Notes: generated by a model from the sequence alone, not told the origin. DNA of 64,000 bases from Cynocephalus volans (GCF_027409185.1 NC_084462.1:20249577-20313576), one strand, 5' to 3'; shown: positions 1 to 12,779, numbered from the stretch's first letter. Numbers and translations: made by a program.

Positions 1-90
1 TCTCTTCTCAGTGCCTCAGTTTCTCATCTATCAATTGTTAATATAATAGTGCTCACTTCATGGGTGGTTGTAAGGATTAAAGCACACTTT
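1..90 (+). repeat. MIR SINE fragment
   Basis: The window opens inside an ancient MIR. The diagnostic core 'gcctcagtttctcatctat' is followed by the A/T-rich stretch and 'ggttgtaaggattaaa', which is the usual 3' half of MIR. MIRs are tRNA-derived SINEs shared by all mammals, so this marks old sequence. The 5' part lies outside the window. Confidence 0.8.
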
Positions 91-461
91 ATATGTACAT
101 AAAAATTCATCAAGCTATACCTGTAAGATCTGGCATTCTACTCTCTATATGTTCTAGCTCAATGTTAAAAAATCAGTGGGGAAAAAAGAGTATGTCTGTC
201 TGTGTCTGACACATAGAAGGTGCTGGAAGAACTCTTACAGGCTTGACTTTTAAGACATTTGGAAGAACAGCAGGGTTTATTTTCAAGGCTAAGCTCAGCA
301 GCCTTTGTTACCCAGAAAGATTTTTTTTTTTTAATGCTTTATTTAGTAGAACAAACATTTTGGAAAAACAATTGTAATTTTGCTCATTTATTTTGTAAGA
401 AGGTAACACCCTTATGTTGGTCAAAATTAAAATTAAAATCCCCCTTTAGAATTAAGATTCA

Positions 462-610
462 GGGCCGGCCCGTGGCTCACTCGGGAGAGTGCGGTGCTGA
501 TAACACCAAGGCCCCGGGTTCGGATCCCATATACGGATGGCCGGTTCGCTCACTGGCTGAGCGTGGTGCTGCCAACACCAAGTCAAGGGTTAAGATCCCC
601 TTACTGGTCA

Positions 611-642
<32 letters not shown>
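462..642 (+). mobile_element. Dimeric tRNA-Ile SINE (CYN-like), full length
   Basis: There are two tRNA-Ile-like units in tandem. The left unit starts GGCCGGCCCGTGGCTCAC (A-box region), has the anticodon-loop region GCTGATAACACC and the B box GGTTCGGATCC. The right unit starts at about 537 (ATGGCCGGTTCGCTCAC) and ends GATCCCCTTACTGGTCATCTTTT before a 26-base A tail. The perfect 13-bp target-site duplication GAATTAAGATTCA lies at 449-461 and 643-655, which is typical of L1-mediated insertion. The identical TSD suggests a fairly recent copy. Confidence 0.93.
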
Positions 643-644
<2 letters not shown>

Positions 645-889
645 ATTAAGATTCAATTTCACTGTGGTTTGACTTTAGCAAAGCCTGCAGGCCAGGGAAC
701 CAGGGTACGGCTGAGCCGTGCCTGGCTGTTGAGCTATAGAATGGGGAAGAAATATACTGACTTCTTTCTCCTCCTGCCCTCTGACCTCCAGCTAGAAACT
801 TCCATTGGTTGAATCCAACTGGCAGCCAGAGTCAAGGGAGCTCAGCTGATACAGTCTGCAAGCATCAGCTTCCCAGGACATAAAGCAGG

Positions 890-1015
890 GTGGGAAAGGG
901 TATTGCAGGGTAGCGCCACTTTCTGGCTGTAACATGGAGCAAGTCTTTAACCTAACTGCCCTGAGCCTCAGTTTTCCCATCTGCAAAATAGGAATCTCAA
1001 TAGTATCAGTAGGGA
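890..1015 (+). repeat. MIR SINE
   Basis: The MIR core is readable: 'actttctggctgtaacatgg', then 'cctgagcctcagttttccc', then 'atctgcaaaataggaatct'. Orientation is plus. The copy is old and diverged, with no flanking duplication visible. Confidence 0.8.
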
Positions 1016-1373
1016 CCCTCCTAAATAGATGCGACAGCGACACATTTGAGAAGGGAATGTATTATTAGCTCACATGTCTGGAAGACCAAGGGGGGACTTC
1101 AGGCACAGTCTGTTCCAGGCTCCACTACAATGTCATCCAAATCTAGTTCCTCTCTATCTTCTGTTTATCTCTGATTCAGGTTGATTTGCAGCCTCAAAAA
1201 CTGGCAAGTTGGTGCAAGCTGCTCCAGACCCACATTGGCCTGGTTCCAGTAAGGGGAAAGGGAATCCTCAGGCCCTGGAATCAGAGGCACTGCTGACAGA
1301 AGGAGGCATGGCTGCTGGGCAGACAGGCACTGACACAAACACTGAGAAAGTTGCTTGTCAACTTCCCCATTTT

Positions 1374-1806
1374 AGTAGGTCGGATGATGTCTCCCCAAAA
1401 CTTCATGTCCACCTGGAACCTCACAATGTGACCTTATTTGGAAACAGAGCTTTCGCAAATGTAATTGGTTAAGGATCTCAAGATGAGATCACCCTGGTTT
1501 TAGAATAGACCCTAAATGCAATGACTGGTGTCCTTATGAGAAGAGCAGAGAAAAGACAGAGACGCAGAAAGGAAGGCTGAGTGATGACGGGGGCAGAGAT
1601 GGACAGGTGCAGCCGCAGCCAAGGAGCCGAGGATTGCCGGTCACCACCAGAAGCTAGAGAGAGGCCTGGGAGGGATTCTCCATCAGACCCTCCAGAAGGA
1701 ACCAACCCACCTTGATGTCAGACTCCCGCCTCCTGAACTGTGAGGTAAGTTCCTATTGTTTGAACCATTCAGTTTGTGGCCGATTGTGAGGACAGCCCTA
1801 GGACAC
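1374..1806 (+). mobile_element. MaLR (MLT1-type) solo LTR
   Basis: The sequence follows the MaLR LTR layout. An early 'gatgtctccccaaaacttcatgt' motif is followed by 'gaccttatttggaaac', 'ggtgtccttatgagaagag', a block of AGAGACGCAGA-type purines, 'ccagcctcc'-like 'gcctcctgaactgtgag', and a tail resembling 'cagtttgtggcc...cagccctaggaca'. No internal ERVL-type sequence follows, so it is a solo LTR. Confidence 0.75.
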
Positions 1807-1809
1807 CGA

Positions 1810-3880
1810 CACTTCCGTCTCCCCAGGGTAGCTGGCTGCTCTCGGAGGGCAGTACTGGACATGACCTTGAGCCTTTGCTCCCTCGACCGGCCACGCTCTG
1901 GCCATGGCCGGGGCTGTCAGAGCCACCTCCAGCCCCAACCTCCTCCAGGGCGAAGGCCCCACTGCTCCGCCAGCACTAGACACAGAATCTGTTTTCCATA
2001 AACACTTTTTGGAATGGAATTTCATTCTTCTCACCCAAGAAAGAGTCTGGAGGAGAATGCCCAGACTTGGGGTGGAGTATGCGGGGAGGAGGGATGTTTT
2101 TGTGGTTTATTGGGGGTTTTTTTAGTTTTTTTCCTGGCATTATTTGTCCTTTCTGATTTCCCTCTGCTGAACATAGAGGAAATGGATTCTGAAAATGGGT
2201 TGTGCCCCTCAGGGGCTCTGAGGTCAGAGGTGGGTGGGCCTGGGTGGGCGGGACATGGTGCCCTGAGGCCAGGCCTTCCAGGGTCCCCTCCCAGCTTCCC
2301 ACTGTGCCCCCCATTTTCCCTCCAAGGCCTGGCCAAGAGCTACCCCTGGGCCCACCCTGCTGTACATCCTGCAGGGGCTGACGGCACGTTACTGCCCCTC
2401 CACTTTTCTGAGAAGGAAACAGCCCAGGAAGGGTGGGCAGCCCAGAGCTCAGCAGACGCCACTGACCAGGGATGGCCCCCCAATCCCACACAGCCACCCC
2501 ACACCAACCCCACCCTGTGCTCTCCAGCCAGTGGCCCAGCTCCATTTGCTCCCTGAAACAACCCACTCTCTATTTACTGGCAGGTCCACTGAACAGCTGT
2601 CCTCTTAGAAGGCCCTCCCTACCTCTGGTGCAGGCTGCTTCCCTCCCAGGAGGTGTGTAGAGCCCAAAGCTCCACTGACCAGACTGGGAGAAATGCCCCA
2701 AAGCAGAAGTGGATGGGATGCAGGTGATGTCTATTTTATAATCAGAAAAAAATGGAGTGAGTCTTAAAAGACACAGTCCATGCCCTCAAGAAGCCAACAG
2801 CCCACAGAGTGACGCACGTGGCTGTTCCAGTGCTGCATGCTGGGCACAAGCAGGACAGGGCCCCTCCCCATCATGGTCAAAGAGGCTTTGAGAAGAAAGC
2901 TGGACCTGCAGGGCAAGGGTAGGTGAGGGAGGGCATTCCAGGCAGGAGACCGAGCTGGAACAACTGGAAGCTTGTGACCATGCAAGGTGTCAGCCCTTCC
3001 ATGTGGCTGGGGAGGGAGAGGGCCAGCCTCCACACCTCTGTGCTTGGGATCTACAGCAAGGGCACAAGTAGGTCCACATGATCGATTGATTGATTGTAAA
3101 CTGGGGTCTCCCTGCTGCAGACAGGGCCCCAGGAACCACGGAGGCCACCAGGCCAGATGCACCTACCCGGGCAGGTGCAAGGACTCGGTGGAAGCAGCCC
3201 CTACCGATCCAAATCCCAGCTCCCTCTGCAGACTCTTTAATTTGCTTTCTGAAGAAAATAAGCTAATGGAGGCAGCCGAGACTTCATTTAGGAAAAGAGC
3301 AGACCTCAGCATTTCCCTGGAATTGGCAGCACTCCGGGGAGGGGGAGGGGAAGGAGGGAGAGACTGGGCTGGAGGGAGAGATTGAGCTAGAGGGAGCCTT
3401 GCGGATTTGCCCAAATCCAGGGTGGAATTGCTCCCTGACTGCAGCTCCCTTCACCACTCCTGGTCTCAGTTTCACCATCTATTAGTCATATGGCCTTAGT
3501 CCTGTGGCCCAGCTCCAGGGAAAATGTCCAGGGTTTCCTGGGGGCCGAAAGGTGCCTTCTATGACTTCCCCAGGCCAGGAAACCACCTGAGGCACAGAGA
3601 GGGGCACAGAGCAGGGACAGCAAGGCCAGGATGGCCGGGGCCTCCTGCCTCCCTCAAGCCTCGGTTTTGTAGGATGGGATTAGCACTCTACACCCAGGAC
3701 TCTGACCTCAGGGGCTATATCAGGAGGTTCACGGACCCGGAGAGAAAGGCAGACTGTGTCTCCGTGTGGCCTGTGCATCCCACATGTGCCTCCTTTCCTG
3801 GGTCTAAGTGGCTTCTGACCCAGAGATGCTTCCGAGTCCCAAGGCTAAACAAGAGCAGCTCCTCTTATCGGGCCCCTGCT
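1810..3880. other. No gene recognised; unique-looking GC-rich sequence
   Basis: I see no convincing exon, RNA gene or repeat here. Open frames up to 196 codons exist on both strands (for example about 1976-2566 minus and 2014-2556 plus). They overlap antisense to one another, lack family resemblance and match what GC-rich DNA gives by chance. Some may be decayed L2 or other old repeat. Confidence 0.5.
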
Positions 3881-3894
3881 CCAGGCAAGCCCTT

Positions 3895-3975
3895 GGCACA
3901 ATTGTACAGATGGGGAAACTGAGGCTCAAGGGCAGTGCCTTGCCCAGGATCCCACAGTGGTGGAGCCAGGGTCCT
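3895..3975 (-). repeat. MIR fragment
   Basis: 'acagatggggaaactgaggc' followed by a 'cagtgccttgcccaggatccc' stretch and 'ggtggagccagg' is the reverse complement of the conserved MIR core. The old copy has no clear termini. Confidence 0.7.
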
Positions 3976-5424
3976 CATCAGCTAAGTGAGGGGAAACTCC
4001 TCCCCAGCTCTCCCCCAATCCAATGCCCCCCTACCCATCCTCACCTGCTCCTCCTGATTCTGCAGGCTCTGGTGACACCTGCTGGCCATGTGTCCCATCA
4101 CCATGGCAACCCAGGCTGGGCCTCCCAGCCTTTCCCCCACCCCTACCTTACCACAGCAATGCTCAGATGGGGTAGGGGTTACCCAGGTAGGATGGTGGGG
4201 GGTGTGGAGACGCAGGTGGGGGCCCACTGGTGGCGGCAGTCCTCTTTCGGAACCAGATCTCCATTCCTCCCCTGAAATGCTTGCCCCTGTCCTTCTTTAC
4301 TGACCCACTCTCAACCCTCAACTTCCTGCTGTCTGACAACTCTCCAGAGCTCGGGGAGAGGGGCCTCGCCCAGCCCCCAGTGCTCACCGCACGCCCAGTC
4401 GGTGGCCCCAACCGAATCATCGCCCCCAGGCCTCCAAGGTTCCAGCTCTGGCACCGTGAGCCTACCCCACCCCTCCGGGCCCCACCTCCCGTCCACCCCC
4501 AGATCCCCTGGGTCTCCCTCCTCAACACCTCTGGCCTGCATCCACTTCACTCCATCTCCTCTGCGATGCCCCACCTGACCTGAGCCCATCACCCTCACCT
4601 GGGCGGCTGTCACCTGTCACCTGAGTGGTGTCACAGCCCAGCCTGTGCCCATCACTGCCCCACTCAGCACCCTGTGTGTGCCCCACAGGGAAAAGCCCAG
4701 ACCCTCCCACAGGCTCGGCCGCACCTCCAGCTCAATAAATGGCCCTGCTCTTCCCACTGGGGGCTCCACACAAGCTGGCCCCCTCCCCAGAATGCTTTCC
4801 CAGCTTTCTCTGTCTTACTAACACCAGCTAGGCAAAGCCTTCCAGAACATTCCATTGGTCATGACCTCCCTGGGCCCTGCTCCACCTTCCTTATGTTGCC
4901 ATCACCTAGGGATGGTCTCACCCCTACCAGGGTGGCCCTGTGGTGTTGCCATGATTGTGGGGTCCCCATTGTGTCCAGGGCTGAGCCCATGACCACCCGG
5001 GAGATGTTTGCTGACCTGGTCCCCTCCCGCCCCTTCCCCTCCTCCAGGCCCCAGTCCTACCCCGAGCAGGGGCCCTCCCTGTCACCTCCCTGCCCGCTCC
5101 CACGGTTTCCAGGGAGAGTCTGGCCAGCTCTTTGCCTGCCCTTGCCTGGCAGATGCAAAGCTTGCTGGACAACGGGGAGACTAGAGCCAGTCCTGGGCAC
5201 AGCTGGACCCCATGTGCCCGGCACAGCCCAGCCACAGTCCCTGGGGACGTACCTTGGACCTAAGTGCACAGAAAGATGGAGTGAGCATAAGGGACCTCCC
5301 TGGAGACTGCTCCACCCCCCAACAGGATGACTCCTGGGGGCGGGGGCTGGTTATGGGCTGTTGGTCCCTTGGGAGGAGCTGTGTGAAGGGAGCCGTGCTC
5401 AGGAGCCGGAGCCCCATTTCTGCC

Positions 5425-5505
5425 CCAAGCCAGCCTGTGATCTTGGACTTGTCCCACCTCCCAGGGCCTCAGTCTCCCCATCTGCACCAGATAGGTGGGG
5501 CTCAC
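5425..5505 (+). repeat. MIR fragment
   Basis: 'gtgatcttggacttgtccc' followed by 'cagggcctcagtctcccc' and 'atctgcaccagataggtgg' is the MIR central core in plus orientation. It is diverged and short. Confidence 0.7.
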
Positions 5506-6044
5506 TTGACTCCAACAACTTGGTGACGCCTGGACAGACCGTGGTAGCTGGGTAGGTGACAGCCCTTCCTCTGACACTCACTGCAACCTGGGTATGGCCT
5601 GGTGCTGCTGGAGCCCAGTGCTCCTGGGGATCTGGTCCAGCAACTGTCCTGGGCCCCACACCCAGCAGCCAAGTGACAGCCCTTACACTGGTACCTAGAA
5701 TGTCCCCAAAAGCCCTAAACCTCTGCTGGACACAAAACAGAGGCTGGTCCCCCTGGGGAGAGGGGCTAGGACCTGCCCTCCGCTCTCCTCCCCACTCCGC
5801 AGAGTGGCATTGATGTCACTCAGCAGCAGCGCTGAGCACCTGCCCCTCCCCACCCAGAGAGGATGTCAAGAGAGCTCGGCCAAATCTGGCCATGGCCATG
5901 TAAACAGCGGCCACGTGGCAGGACAGGACGGAGAGGCTCGGCGGACTGGTCAGCAGCCAGACCCTGCGCGCCAGGAACCACCTCCTGCCTCCTGTTCCTG
6001 TGCCTGTCCCCCTCCTCTCCCGCCCTGCTGATCTCATGTCGCTC

Positions 6045-6215
6045 TGCCCCCCGCCATCTCTTCATCCCTCTGTTCCTCTGTCTTTCTCTCTCTCGGTCTG
6101 TCTCTCCACTCTGTCTTGGTCTCTCCACTTTCTGTCTCTTCCTCTCAGTCTCTGTCCCTGTCTGTCTGACTCTGTCTCTCTGCCTCTCCGTCTCTGTCTC
6201 TTTCTGTCCCCCACT
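6045..6215 (+). repeat. Pyrimidine-rich (TCTCTG)n simple repeat
   Basis: About 170 bp is almost purely C/T on the plus strand, built of imperfect CTCTGTCTC units, and ends 'ccccactgcag'. It gives the 92-161 codon Ser/Leu-rich and Glu/Arg-rich open frames seen here on both strands, which should not be read as genes. Confidence 0.85.
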
Positions 6216-7084
6216 GCAGGTCTCTGCCAAGGAGAGGGAGGAAGTGGCCTGTGCGCCCAAGGTCCCGGACAGACCTGACCGGAGTGCTAATGAGGGAGGG
6301 ATGCTGTCACCCAGCTCAGGCCCCGAGCTCCTTGGCAGAGGCAGCTGAGGACACTTGGGACCTGGTGGGACCCAGCACCTTCCCAGGCCTGGTGTAGGGT
6401 GCTTCCGTGCCTGGTCCAGGGGAGACTGCTCTGGTCACAGACCCAGTGGCCCCCAAGCCCCTGACTGGCACAGGTCAGAACCAAAGTCAGACCTGCAGCA
6501 GCGGCCACGGAGAGACCTGACCCGGTCACCGCCCCAGGCCACCAACCTGCCTCCAGCTTCTGCCACAGCCCAGGTGGAGATGGTCCGGCCACAGTTTCCC
6601 TCTGGATCATACCGTCCCACACAGCTCTTCCTCACTGTGGAAGGTTCCAGTGTCCATGACAATGGAAGTCCAGGCCTTCTCCACATTGTCCCAGTGTGGC
6701 CGGCTCTCGTGAGCCTGACGCCCCCGCGTTCGTCACTAGCTCACCCGACAGACCCTCTCTGAGCGCCTCCCCCGAGCCCCGCCCCGCACACGGCAGGCCC
6801 TGTCCCCACTGTGTGCTGGGGACTCTCCTGCAGTCCCGCTCAGCCTGAGCCAGGCCCTGGATCTGCCACGGGGCAGAGCTGGTGGTTCCGGCAGAGACGC
6901 CACAGAACGACAAAAATGGACACATGGCTTTCCACACAGGTGGAGAGAAAAGCTTGAGGTGATGAGTACTGAAAACAAAGTCTTGAAGGTCTCGGGGACA
7001 CAGAGTACGTGCGGAAGACGATTTAAGAGTGGCTCTTCCTGCTTCAGAGGAGATTACAATCCTCCCCGCTGACAGATGCGCGAC

Positions 7085-7495
7085 ACACAAAACGGGGGGT
7101 GTCCAGACAGGGGGTGTCAGCCTTAAAAAGGAAGGAAATTCTGACACACGCTACAGCACGGCTGAACCAAGAGGACATTACGCGAAGTGACATAAGCCAG
7201 TCAGAAAAAGACAAATACTGTGTGATTCCACTTACATGAGGTCCCTAGAGGAGTCAGATGCATAGGGACAGAGAGTAGAATCGTGGTGTCCAGGGGCTGC
7301 AGGAGGGGAACGGGGAGCTGTCGTTCAGCGGGCACAGAGTGTCACTTTGGGAAGACGAAACCGTTCTGGAGGGGGACGGTGGTGACGGTGGCACACAGTG
7401 TGACTGTGCGTGATGCCACGGAACCACACACTTAAAAATGGTTATGATGGTAAATTTTATGTGATGTGTATTTTATCACAATATTTTAAAAAATC
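7085..7495 (+). mobile_element. L1M 3' end (5'-truncated LINE-1)
   Basis: The 3' end of ORF2 and the 3'UTR of an old L1M are present: 'ccttaaaaaggaaggaaatt', 'ggacattacgcgaagtgaca', 'tgattccacttacatgaggt', 'gtgtccaggggctgcagg', then 'cacacttaaaaatggttatg' and the AT-rich end. The same 3' end recurs at 12.8, 33.5, 41.0, 51.7, 54.9 and 62.7 kb. It has many CpG-type changes, so the copy is old. Confidence 0.85.
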
Positions 7496-7499
7496 GATT

Positions 7500-8550
7500 A
7501 AGATCCTCACGTCTGAGGCTGGGGAGAGATGTTAGAGTAAAGAGACGCAGAGTTAGACCCCGGTGAGAGGAGGGGCCTGAGGACGGTCCTGCCCCCTGGA
7601 CCCCTCCCATAAAACCCCAGTTACGTGAGGGGACAGAACAATCCAAGACTTGTCTGGGGGTCTGAGAGTAGCGGCCCCTGCACCCCATCCTGTGGGTAAA
7701 GCCTTGCAGTGCTCCCGTGACCAGCAGGGCATGAGTTGGGGGCATGTGGGATGTGTCCAGGCAGAGTCCCAGCCGCAGGATGATAGGGTCCTAATCTGGG
7801 TCTCGAGCGTGTGGCTTGGGCAGTTCGTCCCCACTCCTCTTGTTGCATGATAACGTAGATGACAGAGCTGAGGGGCAGAGTGGGCTCCAGAAAGCCACTG
7901 GAGTCTGGGGGGGCCCCACATAAAGGTATGAACTGATGTTCAGAATCAGGGGCTCTCCTAACACCTCTGATCGAACGTCCCATCCGTAAGTTTTCAGATA
8001 TCCGAGAGCACGTGGATAAGATATTATCACGTTTCTGTATAAAAGAGAAATGGCGAGGGGAAATATATGCATTAAAGATGAGAAAGTCAACACCTTTTTT
8101 ACCTTTAAGCCTCTCAGTGGAAGACTGTACACCCTCATGTCCTCCAGGTACAGTGACCGTGAAGGGCGGTCACCAGGGGCAGTCCACCTCCCCAAAGTCT
8201 TTTAGATAATGTCACGGATTTTGGCCTCCTTCTTGTCATGGCCAATTGGGTCCCACTTTTTGGCCATCCAGCCAATAACAAGGGATCATCACTGCGATGG
8301 CGTTACCGTCCCCGCCACCCCACACTGTCGCCACAGGTTTCTCGTGCACTCGCACTGTTCCCCTCTAATCTGAGATGGATTGCATGTGCGCACGCTTGTT
8401 TGCAGGAATCTTTTTACACCATGCACCCGTCTCATAGGGATTAGTGCTGTTAATCTGCAGATCCACTTAGCGACACGCCAGCCTCCAAATGTCACAAACA
8501 CAAAGTGAAAGTGTCCCTCGACTCCTCCTGTGGGACAGGCACAGCCACGA
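7500..8550. other. No gene recognised
   Basis: Nothing identifiable is seen on either strand apart from chance frames of up to 134 codons. Part of 8000-8220 has AT-rich, old-repeat-like texture but no diagnostic motif that I could place. Confidence 0.5.
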
Positions 8551-8559
8551 ACTGCTTAG

Positions 8560-8720
8560 CTGAGCACCTACTGTGTGCCGTGCAATGTTCCAAACACCTC
8601 ACAGCTTGTCTGTCTCCTGTCCCCTCCTGACAGCCCTCTATGGTGATGCTGTTGTCCCACTTTACAGAGGGGGACCTGCACAAAGGGGCAGCTTGCACCC
8701 GGCTGCATGGCCAGTGCCTC
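8560..8720 (-). repeat. MIR-family fragment
   Basis: 'gagcacctactgtgtgcc', 'ccaaacacctcacag' and 'cccactttacagaggggga' are the 3'-to-5' landmarks of MIRb read in reverse. It is old and has no TSD. Confidence 0.7.
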
Positions 8721-8989
8721 ATATAGGTGCTCATGCCCCAAGGCCAACTGACACATTCTGGGCCAATCTGTATATTCAGTGTCAGCAAAGTTTTGTTTTT
8801 TTCTTGTTGTATAAAAGAATGACTTAAATGGAAGCATTACTATTTTCTTTTCTCACCTCAGTAAATGATCTGTGAGTCCACTTTGGAGACCACTGGGTTG
8901 GTATCAGTTTGGTGTCTGTCTTCTCACCTGGACTCTGATTTCTGAGAAGGAGGGAGGAAAGAAACGAGTTACTGAATGAATAAATAGAA

Positions 8990-9075
8990 GGAACCTCATT
9001 TGCAGACCAGGCACCCAAGTGAGGCTCAGAGAGGTTCAGAAAGTTGCCCAAGGCCACACAGTGAGGCAACAACAG
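8990..9075 (-). repeat. MIR fragment
   Basis: 'gaggctcagagaggttcagaa' with 'agttgcccaaggccacacag' and 'gaggcaacaacagagcccag' is the MIR core in antisense. Confidence 0.65.
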
Positions 9076-9339
9076 AGCCCAGGAGCGCGGGGGTAGGGAC
9101 CCACCCTCCATCCCTGCAAGATCCCATCAGCACCCAGGATGAAGAGTAGGGACTCACTGACAGGAAGAGTCACCCCAGAGCCATAAAAAACCTCCCTCAC
9201 TGCCCCATCAGCCCAGACGGCCACCCTAGCTGCCAACGAGAGAGTCCGCCACTGCTCTTTGGGGTTTTCTGCCTCTCACCGCATACCTGGATCCTAGAGG
9301 ATAGAGTTGGCTTGTGAATGCCCCTCCCCATCCGCATTT

Positions 9340-9425
9340 CTATTTTACAGTCAAGGAAACCAAGGGTCAGAGGGCAGTGCTCTAAGAAAGATCAGAGTCA
9401 CACAGCCAGTCTGAAGCCACCTTCC
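9340..9425 (-). repeat. MIR fragment
   Basis: 'attttacagtcaaggaaacc' followed by 'gtcacacagccagtctgaag' is MIR core in antisense orientation. It is short and diverged. Confidence 0.6.
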
Positions 9426-9959
9426 ACGCTGTCACTTTAGAGGAGTTGCCGTGAAGTTAGCCTTGTCAGCAAACTCGAATGAGGCTGGCTGCTAGGTCCT
9501 CCAGCTTGGGGAGCACCTGGGGAGCATGCTTGGGGAGTCCTCTGGCGGGAACTCGCAGGTAGCATTCTTGGGGAGCACTGTCTCACCCTCAGTCTCCTTG
9601 CTGGCCACTGGCATTTCTGACATCAGAAGAAATTCCATGAGCCTAACCCCTCCTGCCCTTCCAGGTTCCCCTAAGGACAGTGCTGTCACCTCAGCCAGAA
9701 CGTGTTCTAATTCCAGGGATTGTCTCCCCAGTAGGCACAGAGTCCATCCTGGGAAGATCCTCAGCAGTTACCGATAACCACCCCCCACAAAGGGTGGGCA
9801 TAAAACCTAAGTGGTAAATAAAGGGACGTGGGAAGCAGAATTTTCTGGATGTCCCTAGATGTCTGCAGGGCTCTCTCCTTCCCCCCACCCCACCATTTCT
9901 GTGGCAGTCAGGCAGACATGCTGTTCAGATCCACTTGGGAACCCCCACCTACTCCTGCT

Positions 9960-9990
9960 ACTCCACCCCCCACCCCCACCCCCACCCCAC
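9960..9990 (+). repeat. (CACCCC)n simple repeat
   Basis: A short pure C/A run of CACCCC units. It creates Pro/Thr-rich chance frames around it. Confidence 0.8.
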
Positions 9991-10029
9991 CAAGGCCAGG
10001 GTACCTGCTCTCTCAGGACACGGCTGCAT

Positions 10030-12510
10030 GATTCTGCCCTCACTGGGCTGTCAGGAAGCAAAGAGCAAAACTCTCTGGTTTCTTCCCCACCCCTTCCCAA
10101 GGCAGGGAGCTTGGGGTCAGCTCGAGTGGGGGAAGAGGAGGGAAAGTGCAGGAGAGCACAGGAAGAGGGAGATCTCAGCCTCATCAAGATGGTCTCGCAT
10201 GCAGACGTCTGGTCTTTTGCATCAGTCAATTACAAAGGAAGGGTGGGAAGGCTGCAAGAGCAGCAGGGCGGGCCTGGTGGGGCTTCTCTGAGGCTGAAGA
10301 ATGAGCAGGAGGTGCAGAGAAAGTGAGTTGGAAGGGCCCTCCAGGCAGAGAGAGCAGCCTCTGCAAAGTACACAGAGCATCCAAGGCATGGAAAGGAGGC
10401 CAGCCTGGCAGAGAGCAGAGCGCACAGAGGGGAGGGCGTGTGGTGGGGCAGGGACGGCACTGGGTGCTGAGACTCAGACAGCGTTGTCCCCTCTGAGAAC
10501 ACACAGACCTACAGGTGGACAGTCAGAGGGCATCTCGATTAGCTCAGCCCAGGTCAGATCCACAATAGTCATTACACTGCATATCAGAAAACGATCGAGG
10601 GGACTTTGTAAACTCCTCAAAATCCGACTTGTCCCATTCTGTAGCAGCCACGTGGTTTGGGTGGGCCCTGCCTGGCACAAGCAAATCAGGATATTCTCAT
10701 CCCCCTGGTCAGAGCAATTGGTTCAGGGGTAGGAATAAACAAGGAATCCCTAAACTGAGTCCTTAGAGACCCTACTGAGCTGCTGGATCAATCCTGACCT
10801 GAAGTCTACCCTACCATTGCATTTTTTTAATACTAAATTATCTTCATTGTTAAGCTGTTTTGAGCTAGGTTTTCTATTATTTGCTACCAAACACATCTTG
10901 ATATAGGAGGTGGAAGTGAGTTCCTGCAGAGGCTCAACGTAGCAATGAGGCCATCTGAGAAGCCAGACAGAACAGTTTCCATATGGCAATAAGCCAGGAA
11001 ATGACTCTCCAGTGTCAGGGAGGATCAAGCCATATTTTTAAAGCAATGGAAGGTCTAGGAAAGGCAGCCTTGGATAGCAAAGGCCTTCAAAAGTCTGAGT
11101 GGCCCCCATTGGTCAGGAGCATGTCTTTGGGAAGGAGGAGGTAGCAGCTCGGGGGGTAGGGTCCAGGCCTCCTGGCTCACCAGGTCTCCAGGCCACGTCC
11201 CAGCAGAATGCCATTGCAGACGGTCTGCCTGGCTGTCCCGGGCCCACAGCCCACCCCAGCCTGGAGAGAAGCCACCCTGCCACGATGGAGCCTCTGTCCA
11301 ATTCTCTCAGCGAGTGTGCTGCCAGCGTGCTTACCACCCAAGCCAAGCTGGAAAATTGCCCACAAGTTAAAAGAGATTTCTTTCCGGCAGACATAGCTCC
11401 AACAGATTCGAGCCTTATCTTCCCCTTCCAGAGTGAGTGTTGTTCATTTCACTTCCTAAAAAAAAAAAAAAAAGCAACCCTAAACCACAAACTGAAAACC
11501 AGGTGGGGCCACTACAGGATCTGGCTGGAGTTTGTCTGGGAGCTGATAAGGAGCCTCCAGTTGCCAGGCAACATGGCAGGTGGCAGCCTGTGAGAGGTGC
11601 CCAGCATTTCCGGGGCGTCCCTGCTGCTCCCCAAGGAGACAGCTCCCCAAAGCCTTTCTCCTTTAGAGAGGTTCACCCACAAGTATTTGGGGGTCTACAG
11701 AGGAGCTCGCCTGAGGAGAAGTGGTAAAACAATGTCTTAACGGAGCAAAAATGCCAACCTGACCTCTGGGATTGGAGGGAGTATTTTGAAAGCAAATGCA
11801 CTATGACTTGAGAACTCAGATGGGGGTAGGATTGTACTGGGGCTGCTGGTGGACATTCTGGAGCCAGGTCTGCAGAGATGGGCCACAGGGCTCTGGCCTT
11901 GGCTCAGCCCTGGTCTACTAATCAATCAATCACTGCACAAGGGCATAGAAGTCACCTGGTCAAATTTACAGCTGACCCAAAAAGCTAGGAGAGACAAAAA
12001 CATTTAGTTTCACCACTACCTCCAACCAAACCAAACCCAACACTGCAGGGCATTCACTGTTACGCAGGGGCCGAGAGCCAGGACCCCATGCACTGGGTTA
12101 CTGTGAAAGCCGGTGGTCAGCTGGTTACAAAGCGGAGTGCAATTGCGTTCACCTAAGTGGTTGTGAGGCTAGAAGGAGTCACTGTGTAGAGAGAGGGCTT
12201 AAAACAGCACCTGCCACATAGTGAGTAATCCACGAATACAAGCTACTCTCATTTTAGAGATTTTTAAATGTAATCATAAGAACACTCCTCAAATGAAAAG
12301 GCCAATCGCTGCAGATACATGAATGACACGTGTCTGTCACTTCCATTCCTCCATCGTCCCCTCCCCCCAAATCACGCTTAAATGTATAACTTTTATTATT
12401 ATTAACTTTTGCCTCTTTCATGAAATCTTTCGTTGTTCTTATATGTGGAAAACTCTTCCCCCTCTTCTGAAATCAAGTGGCCTTTTCTGCTCCCTACTTG
12501 AGATGGTTAT
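10030..12510. other. No gene recognised; one MIR tail and an A-run
   Basis: The interval is mostly unassigned. Around 12160-12260, 'cttaaaacagcacctgccac', 'atagtgagtaatccacg' resembles a MIR 3' half. At 11459-11473 there is a plain A15 run. Frames of up to 164 codons at 11099-11593 have no recognisable domain, and I do not call them genes. Confidence 0.5.
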
Positions 12511-12524
12511 TTACATAAATAATT

Positions 12525-12779
12525 GCATGAGCTATTTATTGCTGTACAAAAAAGACCCCCAAATGTAACAATGGAAAATAAGCATTTATTATCTCACACA
12601 GTGTTGGTGGGTGGGGCATCGGGGATACCCTAGCTGGGACATCTGACTCAGGCTGTCCCATGAGGTTGTTGTCAAGCTGTCAGCTGGGGGCTTCAGTCAC
12701 CAAAAGCTTGACGCGGCTGTACCCTCCACCTCCAAGGTGTTTCACTCAGATGGCTATCGCAGGAGGCCTCAGTTCTTTG
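12525..12779 (-). mobile_element. MaLR/ERVL-type LTR fragment, antisense
   Basis: 'agctatttattgctgtaca', 'aaataagcatttattatctc' and 'gcaggaggcctcagttctt' in order match, in reverse, the LTR whose sense end is '...taagttttggggtaatttgttacgcagcaatag'. The sense version is seen at about 14.57-14.91 kb. It is truncated at the right, where L1 sequence begins. Confidence 0.6.

Noticed and set aside
1374-1806. Endogenous retrovirus with coding regions
   Set aside because: Only solo LTRs are seen here and at the other MaLR sites; there is no gag, pol or env sequence.
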